Positions 16,821 through 22,342 of a stretch of DNA of 22,342 bases are shown in pieces; position 1 is the first letter of the stretch; each line of letters starts with the position of its first letter. The notes below the pieces were generated by a model. That model did no database searches. It was not told the DNA's origin and saw nothing but the letters and a program-made list of their open reading frames with translations. Position numbers and translations under genes: made by a program. The DNA comes from a virus. The stretch spans positions 1-22,342 of IMG/VR virus record IMGVR_UViG_3300044616_000654. One strand, 5' to 3'.

Positions 16821-17003
16821 ATGCCATACCACATCGAGAGAACTGGAAGTGTTTTAGATCCAAATAGAACTCTTTATTATAAGGGTGATAATTCTTGGAC
16901 TGATGATTATTCAAATCGTAAAGTTTATAGTTCAAAAGCAAAAGCCAACACAGATCTGAAAGCCAAAGAGAACACTCGTGGCGGAACAGTGGTCTCTGAA
17001 TAA
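16821..17003 (+). CDS. 60-aa hypothetical protein
   Basis: This small basic, polar protein (MPYHIERTGSVLDPNRTLYY, then KGDNSWTDDYSNRK and SSKAKANTDLKAKENTRGG) has no membrane segment or catalytic motif. The central aromatic-acidic part followed by a Lys/Ala helix resembles small conserved cyanophage proteins of unknown role. It has its own late promoter 17 bases upstream and lies between two fibre genes, so it may be a virion or assembly accessory factor. Its stop overlaps the next late promoter. The coding style is AT-rich, like the fibre N-termini rather than their GC-rich tails. Confidence 0.7.
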   Translation: MPYHIERTGSVLDPNRTLYYKGDNSWTDDYSNRKVYSSKAKANTDLKAKENTRGGTVVSE

Positions 17004-17006
17004 ATA
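16999..17006 (+). promoter_or_regulatory. Late promoter (AATAAATA)
   Basis: This octamer overlaps the TAA stop of the 60-aa gene and lies 20 bases before the ATG at 17027. Confidence 0.65.
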
Positions 17007-17026
17007 TTCAAAAAGAGTGTTGAGTA

Positions 17027-19171
17027 ATGGCTTTAACTAAAGTTCAAACGATTGGTATTGAAACGGGAATAACTTTTACTGGTATCACAACCACTTCAAG
17101 CCTTCAAGCAACAACAATTAACGTAAGTGGTATTGCTACGTTTGGTGGTAACGTTTCGATCGCTGGTACTTTAACTTATGAAGACGTTACAGATGTTGAT
17201 TCCGTAGGTTTAATCACCGCGAGAAGTGGAGTTAATATTACTGGTGGTGGTTTAGTTGTGACTGGTGTTACAACTGTTTCGGCTGGATCTACGAGTATTC
17301 CATCCATCAGCCCAACAGGAGATACGAATACTGGTATCTTCTTTCCAAGCCCTGATACCATTGCTTTTGGTGAGGGTGGTTCAGAAGTCGCTAGGTTTGA
17401 TAGTTCGGGCAGATTTGCGATTGGTACTACGAGTCCCAGTCAACCACTACATGTTGCCAGCACTGGAACAGTCGCCAGGTTTGAATCCAGTTCAAGTGAT
17501 GTATTGCTGCGTCTTTCAAACAGCTCAAACGGTTTGGGCTACATCGGTTATCAAAGCAGCAACCTTACTTTTTATGTAAATGACACAGAAAGATTCAGAT
17601 GCGACAGCTCGGGACGCCTGTTAGTTGGCACGTCTAGTAGCCGCAACACCGCACTGGGCCAGGGAGTATTTCAGATCGAAGGTGGCACGCCTTTAGCCAC
17701 TATTACTGCAAATGCCGCCAACCAATATGGAGCCGCTTATATTTTCTCAAAAACTCGTGGCAGCAGCTTTGAGACGGTTGTTAGCGGCGACAATCTTGGC
17801 ATTTTGAGTTGGCAGGGATCGAATGGCTCTGCACTACTTGAAGGCGCACGCATTGAAGGAGTAGTTGATGGGACAGTATCCGGGGGTGGTGCTGGTGACC
17901 TTCCGTCCCGCCTAGTGTTCTCCACTACCGCCGACGGAGCGAGCAGCCCGACGGAGCGGATGAGGATTGACAGCTCAGGCCGTGTAGGGATTGGCACTAC
18001 TGCGCCTGGCGCTTTATTGCACGCCGCCGGAAAGATTCGCTTTGGCTCTAACGCTTCGTATTACGGCGAAATTGATCATGACGCGGCAAGTACAGGCTCT
18101 AATATCTATAACCACTCAGATAACGGCGGTCACATCTTCCAAAATGGTGGAACAGAGCGATTAAGGATTGACAGCTCCGGCCGCCTGTTAGTTGGCACGT
18201 CTTCTTGGTCTAACTCGTTTACAACCGCAGTTCTTCAGGGAAATGCCAGTGATGGGGCAACTGGTCCGGGTGTTTTAGCAATTTCTAGAGGACTTGCGCC
18301 ATCTTCGTTGGGCGCAGGCAATGCTGTAGGCAACATCGTTTTTACCGCAAATAACGCTGGCGCTTTTGCATCGATTATCTGCGAAGGCGATGCAAACGCT
18401 GGAACGAATGACTACCCAGGCCGCCTAGTGTTCTCCACTACCGCCGATGGAGCGAGCAGCCCGACGGAGGCGCTGCGTATTAATAACGATGGCAGCATCG
18501 TTGGAGGAGGCAACACAAATAGCGCAAATCTATTCTCAGGTCCTGGATTTAGCCTTCGCAAAGGCAGCGGCTCTAACTTTGAAGGTTTATCGCTATCTAA
18601 AACTTCTACTTCGTGGGGCACCGCTTTATACATTCATCGTTCATTCAGTGCAGGAGATGGCACTCTAATTGAGTTTGCTCACGATACGGCGACTGAAGGC
18701 ACTATTAGTATTTCTGGTACTACTGTTCAACTCAATGGTGCCCACCTTTCTCGCTGGTCCCAACTTCTTGACGGTGGACGTGAGGACATTCTGCGCGGCA
18801 CTGTCCTGAGCAATCTAGATGAGATGTGCGAATGGGGTGATGAAGACAATGAACAGCTCAACCGCACCAAAGTGAGCGACGTTGAAGGCGATCCAAACGT
18901 GGCTGGCGTGTTTGTCGATTGGGACAACGACGACGACACCTACACCGAAGACTTCTACTGCGCGATGACGGGTGACTTCATCATCCGCATTGCCGAAGGC
19001 GTCACGGTGCAACGGGGCGACCTGCTGATGTCCGCTGGGGATGGCACTGCCAAGCCTCAGGACGACGACATCATCCGCAGCAAGACTATCGCCAAAGTGA
19101 CTTCAAACCACGTCACCTGCACTTACGACGATGGCAGCTACTGCGTGCCTTGCGTGCTGATGGCTTGTTAA
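17027..19171 (+). CDS. Tail fibre with an unrecognised Cys-containing C-terminal domain
   Basis: The 714-aa fibre opens MALTKVQTIGIETGITF and carries GGNVSIAGTLTYEDVTDVDSVGLITARSG (DNA 17141-17230) and GDTNTGIFFPSPDTIAF. It then has VDGTVSGGGAGDLPSRL and NDYPGRL modules, with two SSGRLLVGTS copies. The C-terminal part has neither an S74 SDxRLK motif nor a G2 DYAEYFEW motif. Instead, after GTISISGTTVQLNG comes AHLSRWSQL (from Ala572), ILRGTVLSNLDEMCEW, an Asp-rich stretch, VQRGDLLMSAGDGTAKPQ and a Cys-containing end (CVPCVLMAC). By position this probably does the same job as the other C-terminal chaperones, and it may be a distant G2 relative. It is the last fibre in the array, and no late octamer follows it. 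Confidence 0.82.
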   Translation: MALTKVQTIGIETGITFTGITTTSSLQATTINVSGIATFGGNVSIAGTLTYEDVTDVDSVGLITARSGVNITGGGLVVTGVTTVSAGSTSIPSISPTGDTNTGIFFPSPDTIAFGEGGSEVARFDSSGRFAIGTTSPSQPLHVASTGTVARFESSSSDVLLRLSNSSNGLGYIGYQSSNLTFYVNDTERFRCDSSGRLLVGTSSSRNTALGQGVFQIEGGTPLATITANAANQYGAAYIFSKTRGSSFETVVSGDNLGILSWQGSNGSALLEGARIEGVVDGTVSGGGAGDLPSRLVFSTTADGASSPTERMRIDSSGRVGIGTTAPGALLHAAGKIRFGSNASYYGEIDHDAASTGSNIYNHSDNGGHIFQNGGTERLRIDSSGRLLVGTSSWSNSFTTAVLQGNASDGATGPGVLAISRGLAPSSLGAGNAVGNIVFTANNAGAFASIICEGDANAGTNDYPGRLVFSTTADGASSPTEALRINNDGSIVGGGNTNSANLFSGPGFSLRKGSGSNFEGLSLSKTSTSWGTALYIHRSFSAGDGTLIEFAHDTATEGTISISGTTVQLNGAHLSRWSQLLDGGREDILRGTVLSNLDEMCEWGDEDNEQLNRTKVSDVEGDPNVAGVFVDWDNDDDTYTEDFYCAMTGDFIIRIAEGVTVQRGDLLMSAGDGTAKPQDDDIIRSKTIAKVTSNHVTCTYDDGSYCVPCVLMAC

Positions 19172-19178
19172 GCATAGA

Positions 19179-19193
19179 AGTCCTACTCTCTAA
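19179..19193 (+). repeat. Intergenic boundary repeat, copy 4 (short form)
   Basis: AGTCCTACTCTCTAA lies 8 bases after the stop of the last fibre gene. Here it is not followed by a late promoter, which marks the end of the fibre array. Confidence 0.75.
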
Positions 19194-19200
19194 AAACCCG

Positions 19201-19356
19201 CTACGAGATATCAATCAAGACCTCCACATCTTGACAACCATTTCTTCGAACATACTTTTCCCAGTTTAAAGCATCTCTCTCATCATAAAAGGTTGCTACT
19301 TGTTGTGAGTAGTAACCTTTTTTCTTTGGTTTCTTATAGCTTACTTTAAACTTCAT
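19201..19356 (-). CDS. 51-aa small hypothetical protein on the minus strand
   Basis: Reading leftward from ATG (complement of 19354-19356) to TAG (complement of 19201-19203) gives 51 residues. They run MKFKVSYKKPKKKGYYSQ, then QVATFYDERDALNWEKYV and a C-terminus NGCQDVEVLIDIS. It has a basic start, a helix with an aromatic-acidic pattern (ATFYDERDALNWEKY) and a beta end, a layout I associate with small cyanophage proteins of unknown role. It is the only minus-strand gene I can support here. A promoter reading leftward (TTGACA, 17 bases, TAGGAT) lies just upstream and would give a leader of about 23 bases. It converges on the last fibre gene, and its codons overlap the fibre terminator at 19287-19323. 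Confidence 0.7.
   Translation of the reverse strand: MKFKVSYKKPKKKGYYSQQVATFYDERDALNWEKYVRRNGCQDVEVLIDIS
19287..19323 (+). terminator. Strong intrinsic terminator for the fibre transcript
   Basis: AAAAGGTTGCTACT (19287-19300) pairs with AGTAGTAACCTTTT (19308-19321) around the loop TGTTGTG, and the T run is 19318-19323. All 14 positions pair in the + strand RNA if G19295 with U19313 is counted as a wobble. In minus-strand RNA that position is a C/A mismatch, so the structure favours + strand termination. It lies inside the antisense 51-aa gene. Confidence 0.82.
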
Positions 19357-19385
19357 AGAGCGTCCCGATCATCCTTAACAGAGTT

Positions 19386-19414
19386 ATCCTACTCACGGAA
19401 CAGAGACCTGTCAA
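19386..19414 (-). promoter_or_regulatory. Leftward sigma70-type promoter
   Basis: On the minus strand, TTGACA (complement of 19409-19414) is followed by a 17-base spacer and TAGGAT (complement of 19386-19391). The -35 is perfect and the -10 matches at four of six positions. It would drive the 51-aa gene. Confidence 0.7.
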
Positions 19415-19424
19415 GCCCTTGACA
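19409..19424. repeat. 16-bp palindrome made of two opposed -35 boxes
   Basis: TGTCAAG and CTTGACA are perfect inverted copies separated by CC. Each arm contains the TTGACA of one of two divergent promoters, so a protein bound here could cover both. Confidence 0.85.
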
Positions 19425-19447
19425 AGACTCACCGAGCCTGATACACT
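19419..19447 (+). promoter_or_regulatory. Rightward sigma70-type promoter
   Basis: TTGACA (19419-19424) is followed by a 17-base spacer and TACACT (19442-19447), which matches TATAAT at four of six positions. The expected start is near 19454, about 14 bases before the ATG at 19468. This is a host-type early promoter, unlike the late octamers of the fibre region. Confidence 0.75.
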
Positions 19448-19467
19448 GGATTCGGTTTCAAGAGATT

Positions 19468-19569
19468 ATGACCACAACGGACAAACTTATTTTTATTGGG
19501 TCATTCGTTTGGTTCCTACATTGGGGAACAAAAGTCACTGAAGCTCTTTTTCATTATGCTTTCGCTTAG
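19468..19569 (+). CDS. 33-aa possible membrane peptide
   Basis: This small frame (MTTTDKLIFIGSFVWFLHWG and on to HYAFA) starts about 14 bases after the predicted transcription start. It has AAGAGA a few bases before its ATG. Residues 7-20 are strongly hydrophobic and aromatic, so a single membrane segment is possible. It overlaps the start of the metallopeptidase-like gene by 14 bases. There is no recognisable family. It may be a coupling leader for the gene behind it or a true micro-protein. Confidence 0.5.
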   Translation: MTTTDKLIFIGSFVWFLHWGTKVTEALFHYAFA

Positions 19570-19978
19570 TCATTCTGGTTACAATTACTCCAAGAAACGT
19601 TGCGAGAGAGTTGTAACTTGGTTCGTGAATAAACATCTTCCACGTCATAAGATTCACATCAATGTGCATCATCGTGGATTGTATCGTGAAGGTGTTTATG
19701 GTTGGGTTTGGGCTACAGATTGTCATTATCGACCTCGTGAATTTGAGATCGAGATGCACAACTTTATGACCACTGAACATTACACCAGAACACTTTTGCA
19801 CGAACTCTGGCACGTCTATCAACACGTCAAAGGTGCTCTGAAGGATAAACACGGAAAGAGACTTTGGTGTGGTATTGATTGTTCCGAACTGGATTACGAG
19901 GATCAACCTTGGGAACAACAAGCTCATCAGATGGAAGACATTCTTTTGGAGGAATATCTCTATGACAACGAACTTTAA
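19556..19978 (+). CDS. Putative zinc metallopeptidase-like protein (HExxH)
   Basis: The 140-aa protein has HELWH at residues 82-86, inside a likely helix (RTLLHELWHVYQHVKG), the classic zinc-binding HExxH. PWEQQAHQMED follows at 118-128, where Glu120 could be a third ligand or the typical downstream helix. This resembles small SprT/M78-like phage metallopeptidases. The ATG at 19556 is preferred over an upstream ATG at 19496 because the extra 20 residues overlap the mini-ORF and look unlike the rest. The first gene or second gene after the rightward early promoter, it is probably expressed early. The substrate is unknown. Its 3' end overlaps the next gene by 17 bases. Confidence 0.68.
   Translation: MLSLSHSGYNYSKKRCERVVTWFVNKHLPRHKIHINVHHRGLYREGVYGWVWATDCHYRPREFEIEMHNFMTTEHYTRTLLHELWHVYQHVKGALKDKHGKRLWCGIDCSELDYEDQPWEQQAHQMEDILLEEYLYDNEL
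19948..19952 (+). promoter_or_regulatory. Ribosome-binding site GGAGG
   Basis: A perfect GGAGG lies 9 bases before the ATG at 19962. It decides that start over the upstream ATG at 19869 in the same frame. It lies inside the end of the metallopeptidase-like gene. Confidence 0.75.
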
Positions 19979-20228
19979 TGATCTGAACAAGAATGATACG
20001 ATTCTGTCACCAAAGCCTGCACCGACAGGATATGTAACCAAAGACGGAATGTATGCAGCGGTGCCTTATGGAAAACAATACATCATCATTTTCAATGGGC
20101 AACAAGTTCAACTCTGTCGAAGCCTAGATACTGCAAAGAAACAGATTACGAAATTGAGAAATGAAGACCGTAGAAAGACACAGGTACGAGGGAAAAAGAA
20201 TCGTTCAAACAAGAAGTCTAACGTTTGA
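19962..20228 (+). CDS. 88-aa basic hypothetical protein
   Basis: The protein (MTTNFNDLNKNDTILSPKPA onward) has a small beta domain (YGKQYIIIFNGQQVQLCRSL, residues about 36-55), a helix and a strongly basic tail (RRKTQVRGKKNRSNKKSNV). The tail suggests binding to nucleic acid or another acidic partner. The good GGAGG site and the overlap with the preceding stop (17 bases) make translation likely. No family was recognised. Its 3' end overlaps the following gene by 68 bases in another frame. Confidence 0.65.
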   Translation: MTTNFNDLNKNDTILSPKPAPTGYVTKDGMYAAVPYGKQYIIIFNGQQVQLCRSLDTAKKQITKLRNEDRRKTQVRGKKNRSNKKSNV

Positions 20229-20652
20229 GCCATATCGGTATTCTGAACACAATATGGCTCTGGTGATGGGTTTAATTCGTCAGAATCTATCACCAGAGTT
20301 TCTTCGTGGTCGTAAGGCTTTGATGTATCCTGATGATGTTCTGACCAATCAAACCTACGGGCATTGTTATCATTCCGCTCAGTCATTGTATTATCTAATG
20401 GACACGGATCAGTTGATTCCAATGAGTGCAATCGACTATCGTGAAGAGAAACATTGGTGGCTTCAGAATGGTGATAAAATCTATGATGTGACTGCAGAAC
20501 AATATTATTCAGTAGGAAAACAACCTCCGTATCACATTGGAAAGAAAAGTCGGTGGTATGGATGGAAAGAAAGACCACAACAAATTACTCTCAATTTGAT
20601 GGTCAAAGTTTTAGGAAACAGACTCATCAAAGACGTTGTGACAGTCCGATAA
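20161..20652 (+). CDS. 163-aa protein with a Cys-His-Asp arrangement
   Basis: The conserved-looking core reads TYGHCYHSAQSLYYL (Cys69), then EEKHWWLQNGDKIYDVTAEQY (His98 and Asp109). A Cys, then a His, then an Asp spaced like this occurs in transglutaminase and papain-like folds, and phage proteins with GHCY...HWW...D.TA patterns exist. The function is unproven and the match to a fold is inference. Starting at 20161 overlaps the previous gene by 68 bases with a weak ribosome site. A start at 20254 (MALVMGLIRQN) would avoid this and keep the core. A terminator follows directly, so this appears to be the last gene of the small-gene cluster. Confidence 0.65.
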   Translation: MKTVERHRYEGKRIVQTRSLTFEPYRYSEHNMALVMGLIRQNLSPEFLRGRKALMYPDDVLTNQTYGHCYHSAQSLYYLMDTDQLIPMSAIDYREEKHWWLQNGDKIYDVTAEQYYSVGKQPPYHIGKKSRWYGWKERPQQITLNLMVKVLGNRLIKDVVTVR

Positions 20653-20659
20653 CCGTCAC

Positions 20660-20685
20660 AGGGCCCTCGCCAAGGGGGCTCTTTT
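20660..20685 (+). terminator. Intrinsic terminator
   Basis: AGGGCCC (20660-20666) pairs with GGGCTCT (20676-20682) with one G-U, around a 9-base loop. A short T run follows (20682-20685). It lies between the small-gene cluster and the helicase gene. Confidence 0.7.
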
Positions 20686-20716
20686 GTTGTAGGATACTCT
20701 CATACAAAACAACACA

Positions 20717-21895
20717 ATGCAACTTCGACCGCATCAACAACGCGCTCTTGCTGCGATGCAGACCTATTCTAAAGGTCAGATCATTGTTCCTACGGGTGGC
20801 GGCAAAACCCTGAAGATGATCTATGACACTGCACGTCTGTTTGAGTCTGAAACTCCTCAGACTGTTGTAGTTGTCGCACCTCGTATTCTTCTTGCAGAAC
20901 AACTTTGTTCTGAGTTTCTTGAAGTTATCACTGATCCTATGGTTCGTGTTCTTCACGTTCATAGTGGAGAAACTCATCACGAATCGACCACCAAACCCGA
21001 TCACATCTACGACTGGGCTGTACAAACCTACAAACGTCATCGCATCATCTTTACCACCTACAATTCTCTGAATCGTGTTCAGGAATCTGGTATTGATGTT
21101 CATACCATTTACTTTGACGAAGCCCACAACTCTGTTCAACGTAACTTCTTCGGCCCTACCGAACACTTTGCATCCGTTGCAGATCGTTGTTACTTCTTCA
21201 CTGCAACTCCCAAACATTCTGTGACGGTTTCTAAACCTGGTATGAATGATGTGGATGTCTATGGTAACGTGATCTGTAAGGTTTCTGCACCCGAACTGGT
21301 GGAGGGTGGTTACATTCTTCCCCCGAAGGTTGTTGTCAAACAACTCCCGATGGTCAAGGGTCGTCAGATGATCTTTGATCGTGATTGTGAGAATATGATT
21401 GAGACGATTGACGAACAGAACGTCAACAAAGTTCTCATCTGTGCTCGAGCCACCCGTCAGATTGTTGGTCTGATCAATGAGACTGATTTCTGTCAACAAC
21501 TGCAGGATCGTGGTTATTCTTGGATGACCATCACATCCAAGACTGGTGCGATTATCGACGGTCAGAAAGTCAATCGGGAACAGTTCTTCGACACTCTCAA
21601 CGCTTGGGGTAAAGATTCCACCAAGAAGTTTGTGGTTCTTCATCACTCGATTCTGTCTGAAGGTATCAACGTCTCTGGTCTGGAGGCCGTACTGTTTCTC
21701 CGTAATATGGACTACATTGGTATCAGTCAGACAATCGGTCGTGTGATCCGTCTAGGCGACCGCCAGAAGACGTTTGGGCTCGTCTGTGTACCTGTCTATG
21801 ATAATGTGGGTATTTCGACCTCTCGTAAGGTCCAGGCGGTTGTTGATACCGTCTTTGAAAAAGGTGAACCTGCAATCTCGGTGATCAAACGATGA
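20717..21895 (+). CDS. DEAH-box superfamily 2 DNA helicase
   Basis: The 392-aa protein has the superfamily 2 motifs in order: Walker A PTGGGKT (25-31), VVAPRILLAEQL (52-63), DEAH (134-137), TAT (162-164) and QTIGRVIR (338-345). It resembles the restriction-type and UvsW/ERCC3-like helicases of phages, and cyanophages commonly carry such a gene beside UvsW. The role is probably in replication or recombination, but the length and motif wording do not decide between these. No strong promoter was seen in the 60-base gap before it, only a terminator. The TGA overlaps the next ATG (ATGA), so the two genes are coupled. A symbol is not given because I cannot separate it from UvsW-like paralogues. Confidence 0.87.
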   Translation: MQLRPHQQRALAAMQTYSKGQIIVPTGGGKTLKMIYDTARLFESETPQTVVVVAPRILLAEQLCSEFLEVITDPMVRVLHVHSGETHHESTTKPDHIYDWAVQTYKRHRIIFTTYNSLNRVQESGIDVHTIYFDEAHNSVQRNFFGPTEHFASVADRCYFFTATPKHSVTVSKPGMNDVDVYGNVICKVSAPELVEGGYILPPKVVVKQLPMVKGRQMIFDRDCENMIETIDEQNVNKVLICARATRQIVGLINETDFCQQLQDRGYSWMTITSKTGAIIDGQKVNREQFFDTLNAWGKDSTKKFVVLHHSILSEGINVSGLEAVLFLRNMDYIGISQTIGRVIRLGDRQKTFGLVCVPVYDNVGISTSRKVQAVVDTVFEKGEPAISVIKR

Positions 21896-22342
21896 AACGC
21901 TCTACTAAGAACTGGAAATCCTACTGCAAAACTGCATTTAACAATTTGCGTGCAAATCTGGATGACTGGGGTGACCCAGAGTATGTCAGACCCATCACTC
22001 GCAGTTTTTACATTTGTGTATTCGACCTGGCACAAATGAATCACACTGGTCTCATCAGTGAACAGGCTTTGAACAATCCGAGTCAACGAACTTACGATCA
22101 TTATCTTTCGCCACAATTTGTGGGTCGAATGATTATGGACAATCCTGATCCTTATCTGGAGGATTACGATCTGTTTGAGAATCTCTTTTGGCTCTCTTGT
22201 TCTACCATCACTGTCACCAAAAGTGAGAACAAACAACTCAGCCTTCTGACAAACAATAAGGGTAATGATTATAAGGTCTTTGTACCCACTGACAAGAAGT
22301 ACAAACATCTTGGTATCAATCTTTATGAAACTGTCAAGAAAG
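21892..22342 (+). CDS. Hypothetical gene coupled to the helicase (partial, 3' end off window)
   Basis: The frame starts at ATG 21892 within the helicase stop (ATGA) and runs open to the window edge, giving at least 150 residues. It begins MKRSTKNWKSYCKTAFNNLR. Visible segments include RSFYICVFDLAQMNHTGL, TYDHYLSPQFVGRMIMDNP, LFENLFWLSCSTITVTKSEN and TNNKGNDYKVFVPTDKKY. It looks like a soluble mixed alpha/beta protein, with no Walker, zinc or nuclease motif visible so far. The tight coupling suggests it acts with the helicase, but the function is unknown. Confidence 0.75.
   Translation, partial: MKRSTKNWKSYCKTAFNNLRANLDDWGDPEYVRPITRSFYICVFDLAQMNHTGLISEQALNNPSQRTYDHYLSPQFVGRMIMDNPDPYLEDYDLFENLFWLSCSTITVTKSENKQLSLLTNNKGNDYKVFVPTDKKYKHLGINLYETVKK

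Noticed and set aside
1039-17163. HIP1-like palindromes in TTTCGATCGCTGG
   Set aside because: The full octamer GCGATCGC is not present; the likeness comes from the conserved shaft codons.
956-19171. Diversity-generating retroelement acting on the fibre genes
   Set aside because: No reverse transcriptase and no template/variable repeat pair with adenine-specific changes was seen; the repeats look like ordinary homologous copies.
19535-20041. 168-codon minus-strand frame opposite the metallopeptidase-like gene
   Set aside because: The + strand frame has HExxH and overlapping neighbours with good ribosome sites; the minus frame shows no motif.
20627-21646. Long open frame on the minus strand opposite the helicase (339 codons)
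   Set aside because: It mirrors the codon pattern of a clear helicase with all its motifs, has no promoter or ribosome site, and reads as a low-complexity His/Thr/Asn mix.

Overview
The window looks like the late structural (tail fibre) region of a T4-like cyanophage (a myovirus of marine Synechococcus or Prochlorococcus), followed by the start of an early or middle gene cluster. Three things point there: the AT-rich phage-style coding; a series of T4/cyanophage-type late promoter octamers (NATAAATA) just upstream of structural genes; and very large beta-rich structural proteins of the kind found in cyanomyoviruses. No database search was possible, so the host assignment is inference.

Region 1 (1-955) holds the 3' end of an unrecognised gene, a structured 174-base gap, a 26-codon mini-ORF, and a gene overlapping it that resembles the Mu Mom family of adenine-modifying acyltransferases. 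Region 2 (956-19171) is a run of structural genes on the + strand. It comprises a 754-aa fibre with an S74 chaperone tail, a 1675-aa pectin-lyase-like virion protein, a 394-aa fibre with tandem 30-aa repeats, a 110-aa small protein, two more S74 fibres (559 and 1123 aa), a fibre with a peptidase-G2-type tail (582 aa), a 60-aa small protein, and a 714-aa fibre with a third, unrecognised Cys-rich C-terminal domain. Five of these fibres are built from the same shaft modules. Several modules are still nearly identical at DNA level (75-bp and 43-bp exact copies), while the parts between them differ. The genes are also separated by related intergenic sequences. This looks like a fibre array reshuffled by homologous recombination, with interchangeable self-processing C-terminal chaperones.

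Region 3 (19172-22342) changes character. An intrinsic terminator for the fibre transcript lies inside a small antisense gene. Two divergent sigma70-type promoters then face away from each other, with their -35 boxes forming a 16-bp palindrome. The rightward promoter leads into a tightly overlapping set of small genes: a 33-aa possible membrane peptide, an HExxH metallopeptidase-like protein, an 88-aa basic protein and a 163-aa protein with a Cys-His-Asp arrangement. A terminator follows, then a DEAH-box superfamily 2 helicase coupled by ATGA to an unrecognised gene that runs off the window.

The late genes probably make the receptor-binding apparatus. The Mom-like protein probably protects the packaged DNA against host restriction, and its late promoter fits modification near packaging.
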